Below, one piece after another: positions 7,241 through 13,720 of a stretch of DNA of 14,510 nt (position 1 is the first letter of the stretch; each line of letters begins with the position of its first letter). A model generated the notes under the pieces. The model did not search any database. It had not been told where the DNA came from and saw only the letters and a program-made list of their open reading frames with translations. The translations under genes were made by a program, and so were the position numbers. Location of the stretch: contig JAZRMU010000077.1 of NCBI GenBank assembly GCA_045647785.1, forward strand, positions 1 to 14,510. The letters are read 5' to 3'. This stretch comes from SIG565 sp045647785 (GTDB lineage Bacteria; Bacillota; Clostridia; Oscillospirales; Acutalibacteraceae).

Positions 7241-7487
7241 ATTTGCCCTTGTATTTCCGCCTTGTTGCAAGTCCGCCGCGAATGTGGCGCTCACTTTTAT
7301 TTATCTGGAGCACCTTTAAAACGCGCTCGTATAGCGTGATATCATAGCCACGCAGCTTTTCGGTTATATCCTTATGTACGGTTGATTTACTAACACCAAA
7401 AACCTTTGCTGTGGCGCGCACGGTAGCCCCCGTATCTGCAATATATTTTCCAAGCACCACCGCGCGCACCTCTGCCGACACACTCAT
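7239..7487 (-). CDS. spoIIID: Sporulation transcriptional regulator SpoIIID
   Basis: This 82-residue DNA-binding protein is recognisable as SpoIIID by GKYIADTGATVRATAKVFGV (13-32), the helix-turn-helix core FGVSKSTVHKDITEKL (29-44) and the C-terminal basic block HIRGGLATRRKYKGK (68-82). These match the Bacillus protein motif by motif (FGVSKSTVHKDLTERL; HLRGGEATKLKYK). SpoIIID acts in the mother cell after engulfment starts, as activator or repressor of SigE-dependent genes and for sigK expression. GGGAG lies 8 nt upstream of the ATG. A SigE-like promoter sits 30 bp upstream, as expected since spoIIID is SigE-transcribed in Bacillus subtilis. The gene is alone, not linked to the spoIIQ/mbl neighbours seen in Bacillus. 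Confidence 0.96.
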   Translation of the reverse strand: MSVSAEVRAVVLGKYIADTGATVRATAKVFGVSKSTVHKDITEKLRGYDITLYERVLKVLQINKSERHIRGGLATRRKYKGK

Positions 7488-7516
7488 ATAATCAGCTCCC
7501 TCAGAACAGTTATTAA

Positions 7517-7546
7517 ATTATATGTGGGGGATTGCTTAAATATGAT
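7517..7546 (-). promoter_or_regulatory. SigE-like sporulation promoter of spoIIID
   Basis: Read on minus: ATCATATT (7546-7539), a 14-nt spacer, then CATATAAT (7524-7517). The Bacillus SigE consensus is about kmATATT, 13-15 nt, CATACAhT, so only one -10 base differs. The start codon is about 30 nt downstream. Confidence 0.72.
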
Positions 7547-7599
7547 TTGAGTATTTAACCGCCTACAAAATAAAATATTCAGAAATATGGTGTTTTTTA

Positions 7600-7628
7600 T
7601 TGCAAAATCAGGTAATTTTTGTTATACT
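7600..7628 (+). promoter_or_regulatory. SigA-type promoter of the alpha-galactosidase gene
   Basis: TTGCAA (7600-7605), a 17-nt spacer, then TATACT (7623-7628). The start codon follows 37 nt later with AAAGGTGAG (7649-7657) as ribosome binding site. I saw no catabolite-response (cre) palindrome nearby. Confidence 0.65.
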
Positions 7629-7665
7629 GTTTTTGGAAATCACACGCGAAAGGTGAGTATTTATT

Positions 7666-9750
7666 ATGTTAAAAATCTACAGCCGCATTCCCCTTGGCGA
7701 TATGCAGGCAAACTACATATTGACCGATGACGAGAGAATAGTGTTAGTTCTTTTGCCTGAAGGCGATGAATGTGATCTTTTGAGTGAAAAGAATCGGGAT
7801 GCCTATCGCTACGGTAGCCTTGCACACATTCATTTAAGCCACCACAATGAGTTTTTCTACTCAAATTGTCTTAAATGCTCTGAAAGCGTGCTCGCTCTTA
7901 AATTTGTTTCACAAAAAACAGAGGAGACCGATGATTATATTAAAATTATCACCACCGAGGCTGCAGACGAGGGTTATGCAATAGAGCACACCCTGCTTTG
8001 GTATAAGGGTGAGCGCGGTATGGAATGCTATACCGAATTTATAAATTCGAGCGACCGCGATTTCCATCTTGAATATTTAACCAGCGCCTCACTTGATAAT
8101 TTTAGCCCCTATTATGAATCTGACGGCGGCAAGCAGATTGTTTTGCACCGATTTAAATCAGGTTGGTCAATGGAAGGTTTGCTTCAGTCGCAGTCGGTAA
8201 CCGAATTAGGTCTTGAAAAAGCGTGGATCGATTCGGGTGAAAACCTCAAATTCGGTGCTATTGGCTCGCGTCCTGTAAGAGAATACCACCCAATTTGTGC
8301 CCTTGAGGACACAAAAAGCGGCGTTGTTTGGGGCATGAGTCTTGCTCACAACTGCTCTTGGCAGATGGAGCTTACCAGAACCTACACGAACCTTTCGCTT
8401 TCCTGCTCTATTGCCGATGTTTACCACGGCGCATGGAGCAAGAAAATCGCCGCGGGCGAGCGTTTCCGTTCCCCCAGCGCTTATTTAACCGTCGCTCACG
8501 GTTCTATTGCCGAATCCTCTAACCGCCTGTTATCACTTCGCCACCGCAACATCGAGGCAAGCGGCAAGGACCTTGATATGGATATTATTTTTAACGAGTG
8601 GGCAACAACCTGGGGCAATCCAACCGAGGAATTTTTAGTAAATCTTGCCGATAAGCTTAAAAAAGGAAAAACAAAGTATCTTGTTGCAGATGCCGGCTGG
8701 TATGTTGGCGGCTGCAGCAGAGGTATCGGAGACTGGGAATTAGATACTAATAAATTCCCCGACATTAAGCGCTATACCGACAAAATTCGTGAAAAAGGTA
8801 TAATCCCCGGTGTTTGGTTTGAGTTTGAAAGCGCTGCTATGGATTCTCGCTATGCTACCGAGGAATACGACGACCTAAAGCTCAAGCGCAACGGACACGC
8901 TATTATAGCTTTGGTTATAAACGGTCGACGCGAAAAGCTTTGGGACTTCCGTAAGCAGGGCACTATCGATTATCTTGATGAAAAGGTAATCAAATTCCTA
9001 AAGGATAACGGCTTTGGATATATAAAGGTTGATTATAATGCAAGCTCCGGTCCGTTTGTTGACGGTGAGGATTCGCCCGGTGAAAACCTGCGCCAGCATT
9101 GCGAGCAGGTGCGTGAATTCTTTAAGCGAATGAGTCGCGAAATCCCCGACCTTATTATCGAAAACTGCGCCTCCGGCGGATGCCGATTAGAGCAAAGTAT
9201 GATGGATGTAAGCCAAATGAGCTCGGGTAGCGACGCACACGAGGGCTATGAGGGTCCCGTTATTGCCGCCAACCTTCAGTATGTATCTCCCCCTCGCCAA
9301 ACACAGTGGTGGTGCACGCTCAAGCCCGAATATGATGACGCGCATTTCTCACACATTATCTCGGGCGGCTTTATGGGTAGACTTTGCTGGTCGGGTGCCG
9401 TTGACAAGCTCGATGATGCAAGGCTTGATGAAATGTTCCGTGCAGAAAACCTATACAGCGAGGTTTCCGAGATTATAAAGAAGGGTAACAGCTATGTTTA
9501 CCGCACCGATATGTGCAGCTTCTCTGATCCCACAGGTACTCAAGCAGTATTGCGCTTTGCAGAGGCTGATAACCGCGCACTGCTCATAACACACTCATTT
9601 AAAGATGCAAAAACGCTCCAAATTGATATCCCAAGCGGCTATAAAATCGAAAAATCGCTTTATGGCAGCTGGGCAGAGATTAAAGGAGATAAGCTAATTA
9701 TCACTCCCAATACTGATTTTGAAGGTAATGTTTATCTCTTAAACAAATAA
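7666..9750 (+). CDS. GH36 family glycosidase, alpha-galactosidase-like
   Basis: This 694-residue protein has the GH36 order: an N-terminal beta-supersandwich (about 1-280), a (beta/alpha)8 catalytic barrel (about 300-610) and a C-terminal beta domain. Barrel landmarks are IFNEWATTWGNP (about 307-318), VADAGWYVGG (about 343-352), WELDTNKFPDIK (about 359-370), PGVWFEFE (about 379-386), the nucleophile Asp456 in YIKVDYN and the acid/base candidate Asp523 in SSGSDAHE. The 67-residue gap between them fits known GH36 enzymes. It would release terminal alpha-galactose from melibiose- or raffinose-type sugars, presumably in the cytoplasm because no signal peptide is seen. The acid/base motif differs from the usual SDNTD, so specificity (alpha-galactose or alpha-GalNAc, for example) is uncertain. 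No sugar transporter gene is adjacent. Confidence 0.87.
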   Translation: MLKIYSRIPLGDMQANYILTDDERIVLVLLPEGDECDLLSEKNRDAYRYGSLAHIHLSHHNEFFYSNCLKCSESVLALKFVSQKTEETDDYIKIITTEAADEGYAIEHTLLWYKGERGMECYTEFINSSDRDFHLEYLTSASLDNFSPYYESDGGKQIVLHRFKSGWSMEGLLQSQSVTELGLEKAWIDSGENLKFGAIGSRPVREYHPICALEDTKSGVVWGMSLAHNCSWQMELTRTYTNLSLSCSIADVYHGAWSKKIAAGERFRSPSAYLTVAHGSIAESSNRLLSLRHRNIEASGKDLDMDIIFNEWATTWGNPTEEFLVNLADKLKKGKTKYLVADAGWYVGGCSRGIGDWELDTNKFPDIKRYTDKIREKGIIPGVWFEFESAAMDSRYATEEYDDLKLKRNGHAIIALVINGRREKLWDFRKQGTIDYLDEKVIKFLKDNGFGYIKVDYNASSGPFVDGEDSPGENLRQHCEQVREFFKRMSREIPDLIIENCASGGCRLEQSMMDVSQMSSGSDAHEGYEGPVIAANLQYVSPPRQTQWWCTLKPEYDDAHFSHIISGGFMGRLCWSGAVDKLDDARLDEMFRAENLYSEVSEIIKKGNSYVYRTDMCSFSDPTGTQAVLRFAEADNRALLITHSFKDAKTLQIDIPSGYKIEKSLYGSWAEIKGDKLIITPNTDFEGNVYLLNK

Positions 9751-9862
9751 AAGCGATCATAACCACCATCAAAGCGGTGGTATGCTCCACCCCCTTATAG
9801 GGGGACTGCTGGATTAGCCCCTAAAATGGGCACTGAAAGTTTAGTAGCACATTACCATTTCG

Positions 9863-9893
9863 GACAGCCGCGAGAGAGCGGCTGTCTTTTTTT
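9863..9893 (+). terminator. Strong intrinsic terminator downstream of the alpha-galactosidase gene
   Basis: GACAGCCGC (9863-9871) pairs perfectly with GCGGCTGTC (9878-9886), loop GAGAGA, followed by seven T (9887-9893). It is the first good terminator after the alpha-galactosidase stop (110 nt away) and lies inside the IS200 derivative. Confidence 0.9.
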
Positions 9894-9904
9894 GCCTACT
9901 GTTT

Positions 9905-10006
9905 CTAGTTACCAGTGAACGGGGCTCCAATTTTTTTACTAATAAGCTCTGCCATATAATCTTCTGCCAATTGATTCTTGATATATTCGGCTATTGCTTT
10001 TTTTAT
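9905..10006 (-). pseudogene. Truncated IS200 TnpA, C-terminal remnant only
   Basis: The minus frame ending in TAG (9905-9907) reads KKAIAEYIKNQLAEDY followed by a tail that ends APFTGN. The intact transposase in this window ends KAIKEYISNQLKHDQ...NPFNG, so the remnant keeps the catalytic Tyr (EYIKNQ) and the PF-(T/N)-G end but lacks the HUH motif and everything before it. Just upstream is AGGAGG, but at the expected start distance the codon is ATA, not ATG. This looks like a fusion of the original leader to the C-terminus by internal deletion. It cannot encode an active transposase. Confidence 0.65.
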
Positions 10007-10009
10007 TTG

Positions 10010-10071
10010 AAAAACCTCCTGTATAATGGTAATGCAGTCGTCAAACCATTACCATTATACAAGAGGTTTTT
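10010..10071 (-). promoter_or_regulatory. 25-bp inverted repeat burying a ribosome binding site and a -10-like box
   Basis: Arms 10010-10034 and 10047-10071 are complementary at 24 of 25 positions with a 12-nt loop; the single mismatch becomes a G-U pair in minus-strand RNA. Each arm contains GTATAATGG (a TATAAT box), and the 3' arm on minus contains AGGAGG. The position, just ahead of a tnpA relic, parallels the SD-sequestering hairpin of the intact IS. Confidence 0.7.
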
Positions 10072-10186
10072 CTTTTCTTATAGCCTTTTGAGGCTTGGCT
10101 ACGCCTCGCCTTTTTATTGTAACTTCGCTCGTTTTCTTCCCCTGGTAGAAACAGGTTTTTTTCACACCTAAAGGTACCAATCAGAA

Positions 10187-10213
10187 AGCGGCAGCAGGCA
10201 AGCTGCTACCGCT
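10187..10213 (-). terminator. Hairpin downstream of the trehalase gene, possible weak terminator
   Basis: AGCGGCAGCAG (10187-10197) pairs with CTGCTACCGCT (10203-10213) with one mismatch and a 5-nt loop. On minus it is followed by TTTCTGATT, a poor T-run. It begins 28 nt past the trehalase stop and is the best candidate for its transcript end. Confidence 0.45.
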
Positions 10214-10241
10214 AAAATGGTAAATTATGTCAAAACGCAAA

Positions 10242-11498
10242 CTAGTCAATAATTCCCTTATCTACATAGCGCTTACAGGTTAAATATGCGCCTGCAGTCC
10301 AACCCATCATAGCGGGCATGCTATCAGTGCGCTCTTTTGAAAGAACATTGTTTGAACCCTCAACAACATTGTACTTCTCCCACAGTTTGCCTGTTTCAGA
10401 ATGCACCTTCTCTATAAGCTTCATATACTTTTCTGCACAACGGGCGGCGTCATCTTTGTAGCCATAGTTATCAAGTGCCTTAACAACAAGGTGCTGCTGG
10501 CAGGACCAACCGATAGGGTAATTCCACTGGAAATGGTGAGTATCAGAATATACATTCTTTTCACAAGAGGCAAGGCCGTACTCGCATTCGATTTTCGGAA
10601 GGGCGGCAACGGTAGCGGCCGCAAGCTTCTCGTCGGCAAGACCAACAAACAGAGGATAGAACGAGCAAGATGAGAAAATCTCTGAATGCTTTTCTGTTAC
10701 AAAGTTGTAGTCAATCATTACACCGCTATCATTAACAAGATACTTGTACATTAGCTCCTTGCGGGTGGCAGCTGCATTTTCCCACTTTTCCTCTTCGCCA
10801 AGGCCAAGAATCTCGGAGAAATAAGCCATATTCTTTTCCCAATCATAAAGCAGACTGTTAAGCTCCACCTGAACAAAGTCAGGACCGTGGAATCCGTCCC
10901 AACGGGGGTTGCAATCCCAACCCGACTCGCAGCAAGCCATATAATGGTCAACTATCTGCTGGTCAGTAAGACCTTCGGGACGCTGCCCTACACAGGCGCG
11001 GCAAATAAAGTCGCCTGCCTTCTGCTCGGCGGTCTTATCTACATTCTTTCCGCGATACTGATTAAGACCAATCTTGGTCATACGCTCGGTCATCCAGAAG
11101 TTATACTCGTTCTTAAGGGTATGGAACGCACCATAAAGCCAGGTCTTATCCTTATAATGGTCATAGCACTCGCGCACCATGCGTGAAGCGAAAGGCGGCT
11201 GGCAAAGACCTGCATGGTAGAAGCGGTTGCTGTTCTTCATAAATCCGAAACGCTCAATCATATAAAGAATATTATCGGTGTTGTTCTTAACAAGCCACCA
11301 ACGATCAGCCAGCATTAAGCCCTGATTCGCAAAATATGTATCCCAATAATACATTTCGTCAAAATGTCCTACTGCGGGAATGGAATAAGGATACGGCAGA
11401 CCATATAAGGTTTCGGTTCCCGCTTCGATATCCTCGCGGTTCTCATTCTGACACGAGTCCCAATTTTTTTCGATGTAATCTAAAACTGCTTTACTCAT
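10242..11498 (-). CDS. GH37 trehalase-like glycosidase
   Basis: This 418-residue protein is an (alpha/alpha)6-barrel glycosidase of the trehalase (GH37) type that would split an alpha,alpha-glucoside such as trehalose. Landmarks: HFDEMYYWDTYF (45-56), like trehalase signature 1 (GRF-x-E-x-Y-x-WDSYW); general acid Asp195 in ESGWDCNPRW; QWNYPIGW (324-331), like signature 2 (QWD-(Y/F)-P-x-GW); and catalytic base Glu374 in LWEKYNVVEG, which aligns with the Escherichia coli TreA EKYDV motif. The Gly-rich GGGGEY block normally after that motif is absent and replaced by SNNVLSKERTDSMPAMMGW. It is shorter than TreA and lacks a signal peptide, so it is probably cytoplasmic. ATG 11498 was chosen because GGAGGAG lies about 7 nt upstream. 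I see no clear promoter; read-through from parAB is possible. Confidence 0.83.
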   Translation of the reverse strand: MSKAVLDYIEKNWDSCQNENREDIEAGTETLYGLPYPYSIPAVGHFDEMYYWDTYFANQGLMLADRWWLVKNNTDNILYMIERFGFMKNSNRFYHAGLCQPPFASRMVRECYDHYKDKTWLYGAFHTLKNEYNFWMTERMTKIGLNQYRGKNVDKTAEQKAGDFICRACVGQRPEGLTDQQIVDHYMACCESGWDCNPRWDGFHGPDFVQVELNSLLYDWEKNMAYFSEILGLGEEEKWENAAATRKELMYKYLVNDSGVMIDYNFVTEKHSEIFSSCSFYPLFVGLADEKLAAATVAALPKIECEYGLASCEKNVYSDTHHFQWNYPIGWSCQQHLVVKALDNYGYKDDAARCAEKYMKLIEKVHSETGKLWEKYNVVEGSNNVLSKERTDSMPAMMGWTAGAYLTCKRYVDKGIID

Positions 11499-11536
11499 AA
11501 TAACTCTCCTCCGAAATATTTTTACCACATTAGCGA

Positions 11537-11787
11537 TTAATTAAAAGATTTGTTTCGCACATACTTTTTAATAAACATATGTGTACCGGCTATTCTACCT
11601 ATCATCGACGGCATCGTCGCGCGTCTAAGCACATTGATATTACCCTCAACAACATTATATTTTTCCAAAAGGCTGCCCGTTTCATCAAACACATTTTCGA
11701 TAAGACGCACACCCTTTTCCGCAAGGCGCAGAGCCGCATCCTTATAAACCTGGTTACCAGCGCACGAACAGCCCACTCTACGAACTC
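11537..11787 (-). pseudogene. Decayed C-terminal fragment of a second GH37 trehalase-like gene
   Basis: The minus strand just upstream of the trehalase encodes a relic of the same protein family. It reads VYKDAALRLAEKGVRLIE, then LLEKYNVVEGNINVL, and ends IKKYVRNKSFN. The intact neighbour has GYKDDAARCAEKYMKLIE, LWEKYNVVEGSNNVL and CKRYVDKGIID at the matching places. Upstream, EFVEWAVRAL (11787-11758) matches the preceding helix but is in another frame: alignment to the intact gene shows a one-base loss near 11756-11760. A stop codon (11788-11790) lies ahead of it and nothing recognisable remains further upstream. The Gly-Trp near the end became GRIAG. This is a truncated, frameshifted duplicate or a relic of a sister gene. 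Confidence 0.8.
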
Positions 11788-11872
11788 CTACTCCGCCGCC
11801 TCTGAGCCGTGCACCTTTTTGTGCTGCAAAGCATCAATTCCGCCGTCTTCCTTACAACTTCGTTCATCCGAA

Positions 11873-12718
11873 TCATTTGTTTCTTCCAAGCCTTGCGGCT
11901 ATATCGCGCAGCTCCTCATCACCATAAAACTCAATGCTGATTAAACCGTGATTTTCGCCAAGCTTGATAACCTTAACCTTGCGATGCAGCTCCTCTTTAA
12001 GAGCCAGCTCTACCTCGGTATAGTAGCTATTTTCGTGTAACGTCGGTGCGTTGCCGCCACGTTTAATACGGCGAACCGTTTCCTCAAGAGTTCTTACTGA
12101 TGCACCGTCGGCCGCCATATCAGCAAGTTTTTCGCGTGTAAGCTTATCCTCAACCGCCAAAATCGTGCGCGCCTGTCCGGCCGTTATAGTTCCAAGTCGA
12201 AGCATCTCGAGCTCGCGCTCACCAAGCCCCAGCAGGCGCAGTGCGTTTGCCACAGCAGCACGTGATTTTCCTACCCTACTTGCAACCTCTTCTTGGGTCA
12301 GGTTGTGTGTATCTATCAGGGCGCGGTAGCCCAACGCCTCCTCAACAGGGTTAAGGTCCTGACGTTGCAGATTTTCTATCAATGCAACCTCCATAACCTC
12401 CTGCTCTCCCAAATCCTTAACGATTACAGGCACTTTTTCAAGTCCCGCAAGGCGGCAAGCGCGCCAGCGACGTTCACCTGCAATTATACGATAAGTGCCG
12501 TTTGTAAGCGGCTTTACAACTATTGGCTGAAGCAGGCCATGTTCTTTAATGCTCGCAGCCAACTCTTCAATAGCAGTTTTATCGAAGTTTTTGCGAGGCT
12601 GATCCTTATTAGGCTCAACATCAACGAGCTTCACCTCGAAGTAATCGTTATTATCGGTCGAATTTTCGTTAAACAGAGCATCGAGTCCTCTGCCAAGACC
12701 GCCTTTTTTGATAACCAT
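11873..12718 (-). CDS. parB: Chromosome partitioning protein ParB (Spo0J)
   Basis: This 281-residue CTP-dependent clamp protein loads on parS and organises the origin region. It has an N-terminal GGLGRGLDALF motif (6-16) for contact with ParA, box I around QPRKNFD (40-46), the CTP-binding box II GERRWRA (81-87), ENLQRQDLNPVEEA (115-128), a helix-turn-helix (about 140-163, LTQEEVASRVGKSRAAVANALRLL) that reads parS, and a C-terminal dimer domain. The ATG immediately follows the parA stop (TAA-ATG), with GGAGGAAGG at the end of parA as ribosome binding site, so the two are co-translated. Two parS sites are present upstream (13553-13568 and 14208-14223). The stop overlaps an ATG of a 32-codon frame (11876-11778) that I do not consider a proven gene. 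Confidence 0.96.
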   Translation of the reverse strand: MVIKKGGLGRGLDALFNENSTDNNDYFEVKLVDVEPNKDQPRKNFDKTAIEELAASIKEHGLLQPIVVKPLTNGTYRIIAGERRWRACRLAGLEKVPVIVKDLGEQEVMEVALIENLQRQDLNPVEEALGYRALIDTHNLTQEEVASRVGKSRAAVANALRLLGLGERELEMLRLGTITAGQARTILAVEDKLTREKLADMAADGASVRTLEETVRRIKRGGNAPTLHENSYYTEVELALKEELHRKVKVIKLGENHGLISIEFYGDEELRDIAARLGRNK

Positions 12719-13489
12719 TTACCTTCCTCCGTTTCGCTTCAACAATTCTTGCGCTAAATCGTCATAGGCGCGCGCTCCTTTAGAGCGCTTATCATAGTAT
12801 TGAATAGGCACGCCATAACTTGGTGCCTCCGAAAGGCGCACTGCGCGCGGTATTGTTGTTGAATAAAGCTTGTTTGCAAAGAATTTCTTAAGCTCCGCAA
12901 CCACCTGATGCGTAAGATTAAGTCTACCATCAAACATCGTCAGCACAACTCCCTCCAGCTCCAAGCCGGGGTTGTATAGGCGTTTTATCTGACGCACACT
13001 TGACATTAGCTGCGAAAGTCCCTCCATAGCGTAATATTCGCACTGAACCGGCACAAGCAGCGTATCGCTCGCCGTCAGGGCGTTTATAGTTATAAGTCCC
13101 AATGAGGGAGGACAGTCAATAAATATGTAATCATATTCCTCGCGCACAAGAGATAACGCACGCTTTAGCTGCGCTTCGCGGTTTTCAATAGAGACAAGCT
13201 CTACCTCTGCTCCCGCTAAATCCATATTTGATGGGATAATATCCACATTTTTGAAGGTGGTATTAACCGTTGCGGTGGCTGCGCGCTGCGAGCCGATAAG
13301 CAAATCATATGTTGAAAATGGCACTTCACGCTTATTGACGCCAAAACCACTCGTGGAGTTTCCCTGCGGGTCCGCATCTACCAAAAGCACCTTTTTTCCG
13401 GCAACTCCCAGTGCCGCAACCAGATTTACGGCAGTTGTGGTTTTGCCAACACCGCCTTTTTGATTAACAATTGCTATAATTTTAGACAT
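12719..13489 (-). CDS. parA: Chromosome partitioning ATPase ParA (Soj)
   Basis: This 256-residue deviant-Walker ATPase partners with ParB. Motifs: Walker A KGGVGKTT (11-18), VLLVDADPQGNST (34-46) and FIDCPPSLGL (123-132). It is the short chromosomal Soj form with no N-terminal DNA-binding extension. In Firmicutes it cooperates with ParB/parS in origin segregation and also modulates DnaA. I chose ATG 13489, 6 nt after GAGG (13496-13499); a TTG start at 13501 would include the ribosome binding site. A TTGTAG/TATAAT promoter lies at 13547-13519 with a parS site 5 bp beyond it, so ParB loading may affect transcription. parB follows without a gap. Confidence 0.96.
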   Translation of the reverse strand: MSKIIAIVNQKGGVGKTTTAVNLVAALGVAGKKVLLVDADPQGNSTSGFGVNKREVPFSTYDLLIGSQRAATATVNTTFKNVDIIPSNMDLAGAEVELVSIENREAQLKRALSLVREEYDYIFIDCPPSLGLITINALTASDTLLVPVQCEYYAMEGLSQLMSSVRQIKRLYNPGLELEGVVLTMFDGRLNLTHQVVAELKKFFANKLYSTTIPRAVRLSEAPSYGVPIQYYDKRSKGARAYDDLAQELLKRNGGR

Positions 13490-13518
13490 AACACACCTCA
13501 AATTCAGCTTACAAGAAA

Positions 13519-13547
13519 ATTATAACACAGCATACCGCTTTCTACAA
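13519..13547 (-). promoter_or_regulatory. SigA-type promoter of parAB
   Basis: On minus: TTGTAG (13547-13542), a 17-nt spacer, TATAAT (13524-13519), then 29 nt to the parA start codon. parS (13553-13568) starts 5 bp upstream of the -35 box. Confidence 0.75.
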
Positions 13548-13552
13548 GTGTT

Positions 13553-13568
13553 AGTTTCACGTGAAACA
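13553..13568. other. parS site 1 (ParB/Spo0J binding site)
   Basis: AGTTTCACGTGAAACA contains the perfect 14-bp palindrome GTTTCACGTGAAAC (13554-13567). The Firmicutes parS consensus is TGTTnCACGTGAAACA, so only the first base differs. The centre is CACGTG, not the CCCGGG of Noc sites. Confidence 0.95.
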
Positions 13569-13582
13569 AAAAATTTTATGAA

Positions 13583-13612
13583 GGGGCACTTGCCCCTGTT
13601 TCAGGAAACAGG
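13583..13612. repeat. Two abutting hairpins next to parS site 1
   Basis: GGGGCA-CT-TGCCCC (13583-13596) and CCTGTTTC-AG-GAAACAGG (13595-13612) share the bases CC at 13595-13596, so full formation of one shortens the other. They lie 15 bp beyond parS site 1. There is no T-run, so they are not ordinary terminators. Confidence 0.6.
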
Positions 13613-13720
13613 CTGACCACGCAAATTTATCAAAACAGCAAGGTTTGCTGAACTCTGTTATAATTATGACCTTCTTTTTCGTTTTTTTGCAACACAAAGC
13701 GCAACTAAAAACGAATAAAG

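Larger units (their letters stand above)
9762..10107 (-). mobile_element. Internally deleted IS200-type element (non-autonomous derivative)
   Basis: The gap between the two glycosidase genes contains, read on minus, a left-end-like hairpin (10107-10090, GAGGC/GCCTC), a long SD-burying inverted repeat (10071-10010), about 34 codons matching only the TnpA C-terminus (to 9905), a strong hairpin with A-run (9886-9863), two G/C-rich hairpins (GCCC/GGGC about 9818-9832; CCCCC/GGGGG 9790-9804) and a terminal ACCACC/GGTGGT hairpin (9781-9762). The intact IS at 164-860 has the same order of parts. The sequence differs from that copy, so this derives from a different IS200 relative. The outer limits are estimates. 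Confidence 0.6.

Noticed and set aside
10010..10071. Terminal inverted repeats of a DDE-type IS meeting head to head
   Set aside because: No DDE transposase remnant or target duplication is visible, and the arm carries a ribosome binding site ahead of a tnpA relic, which fits an IS200 leader hairpin better.
9971..10171. 66-codon plus frame in the IS derivative
   Set aside because: It runs through the long inverted repeat and the antisense of the tnpA relic; its composition is Phe/Leu/Tyr-rich from T-runs and no ribosome binding site precedes it.
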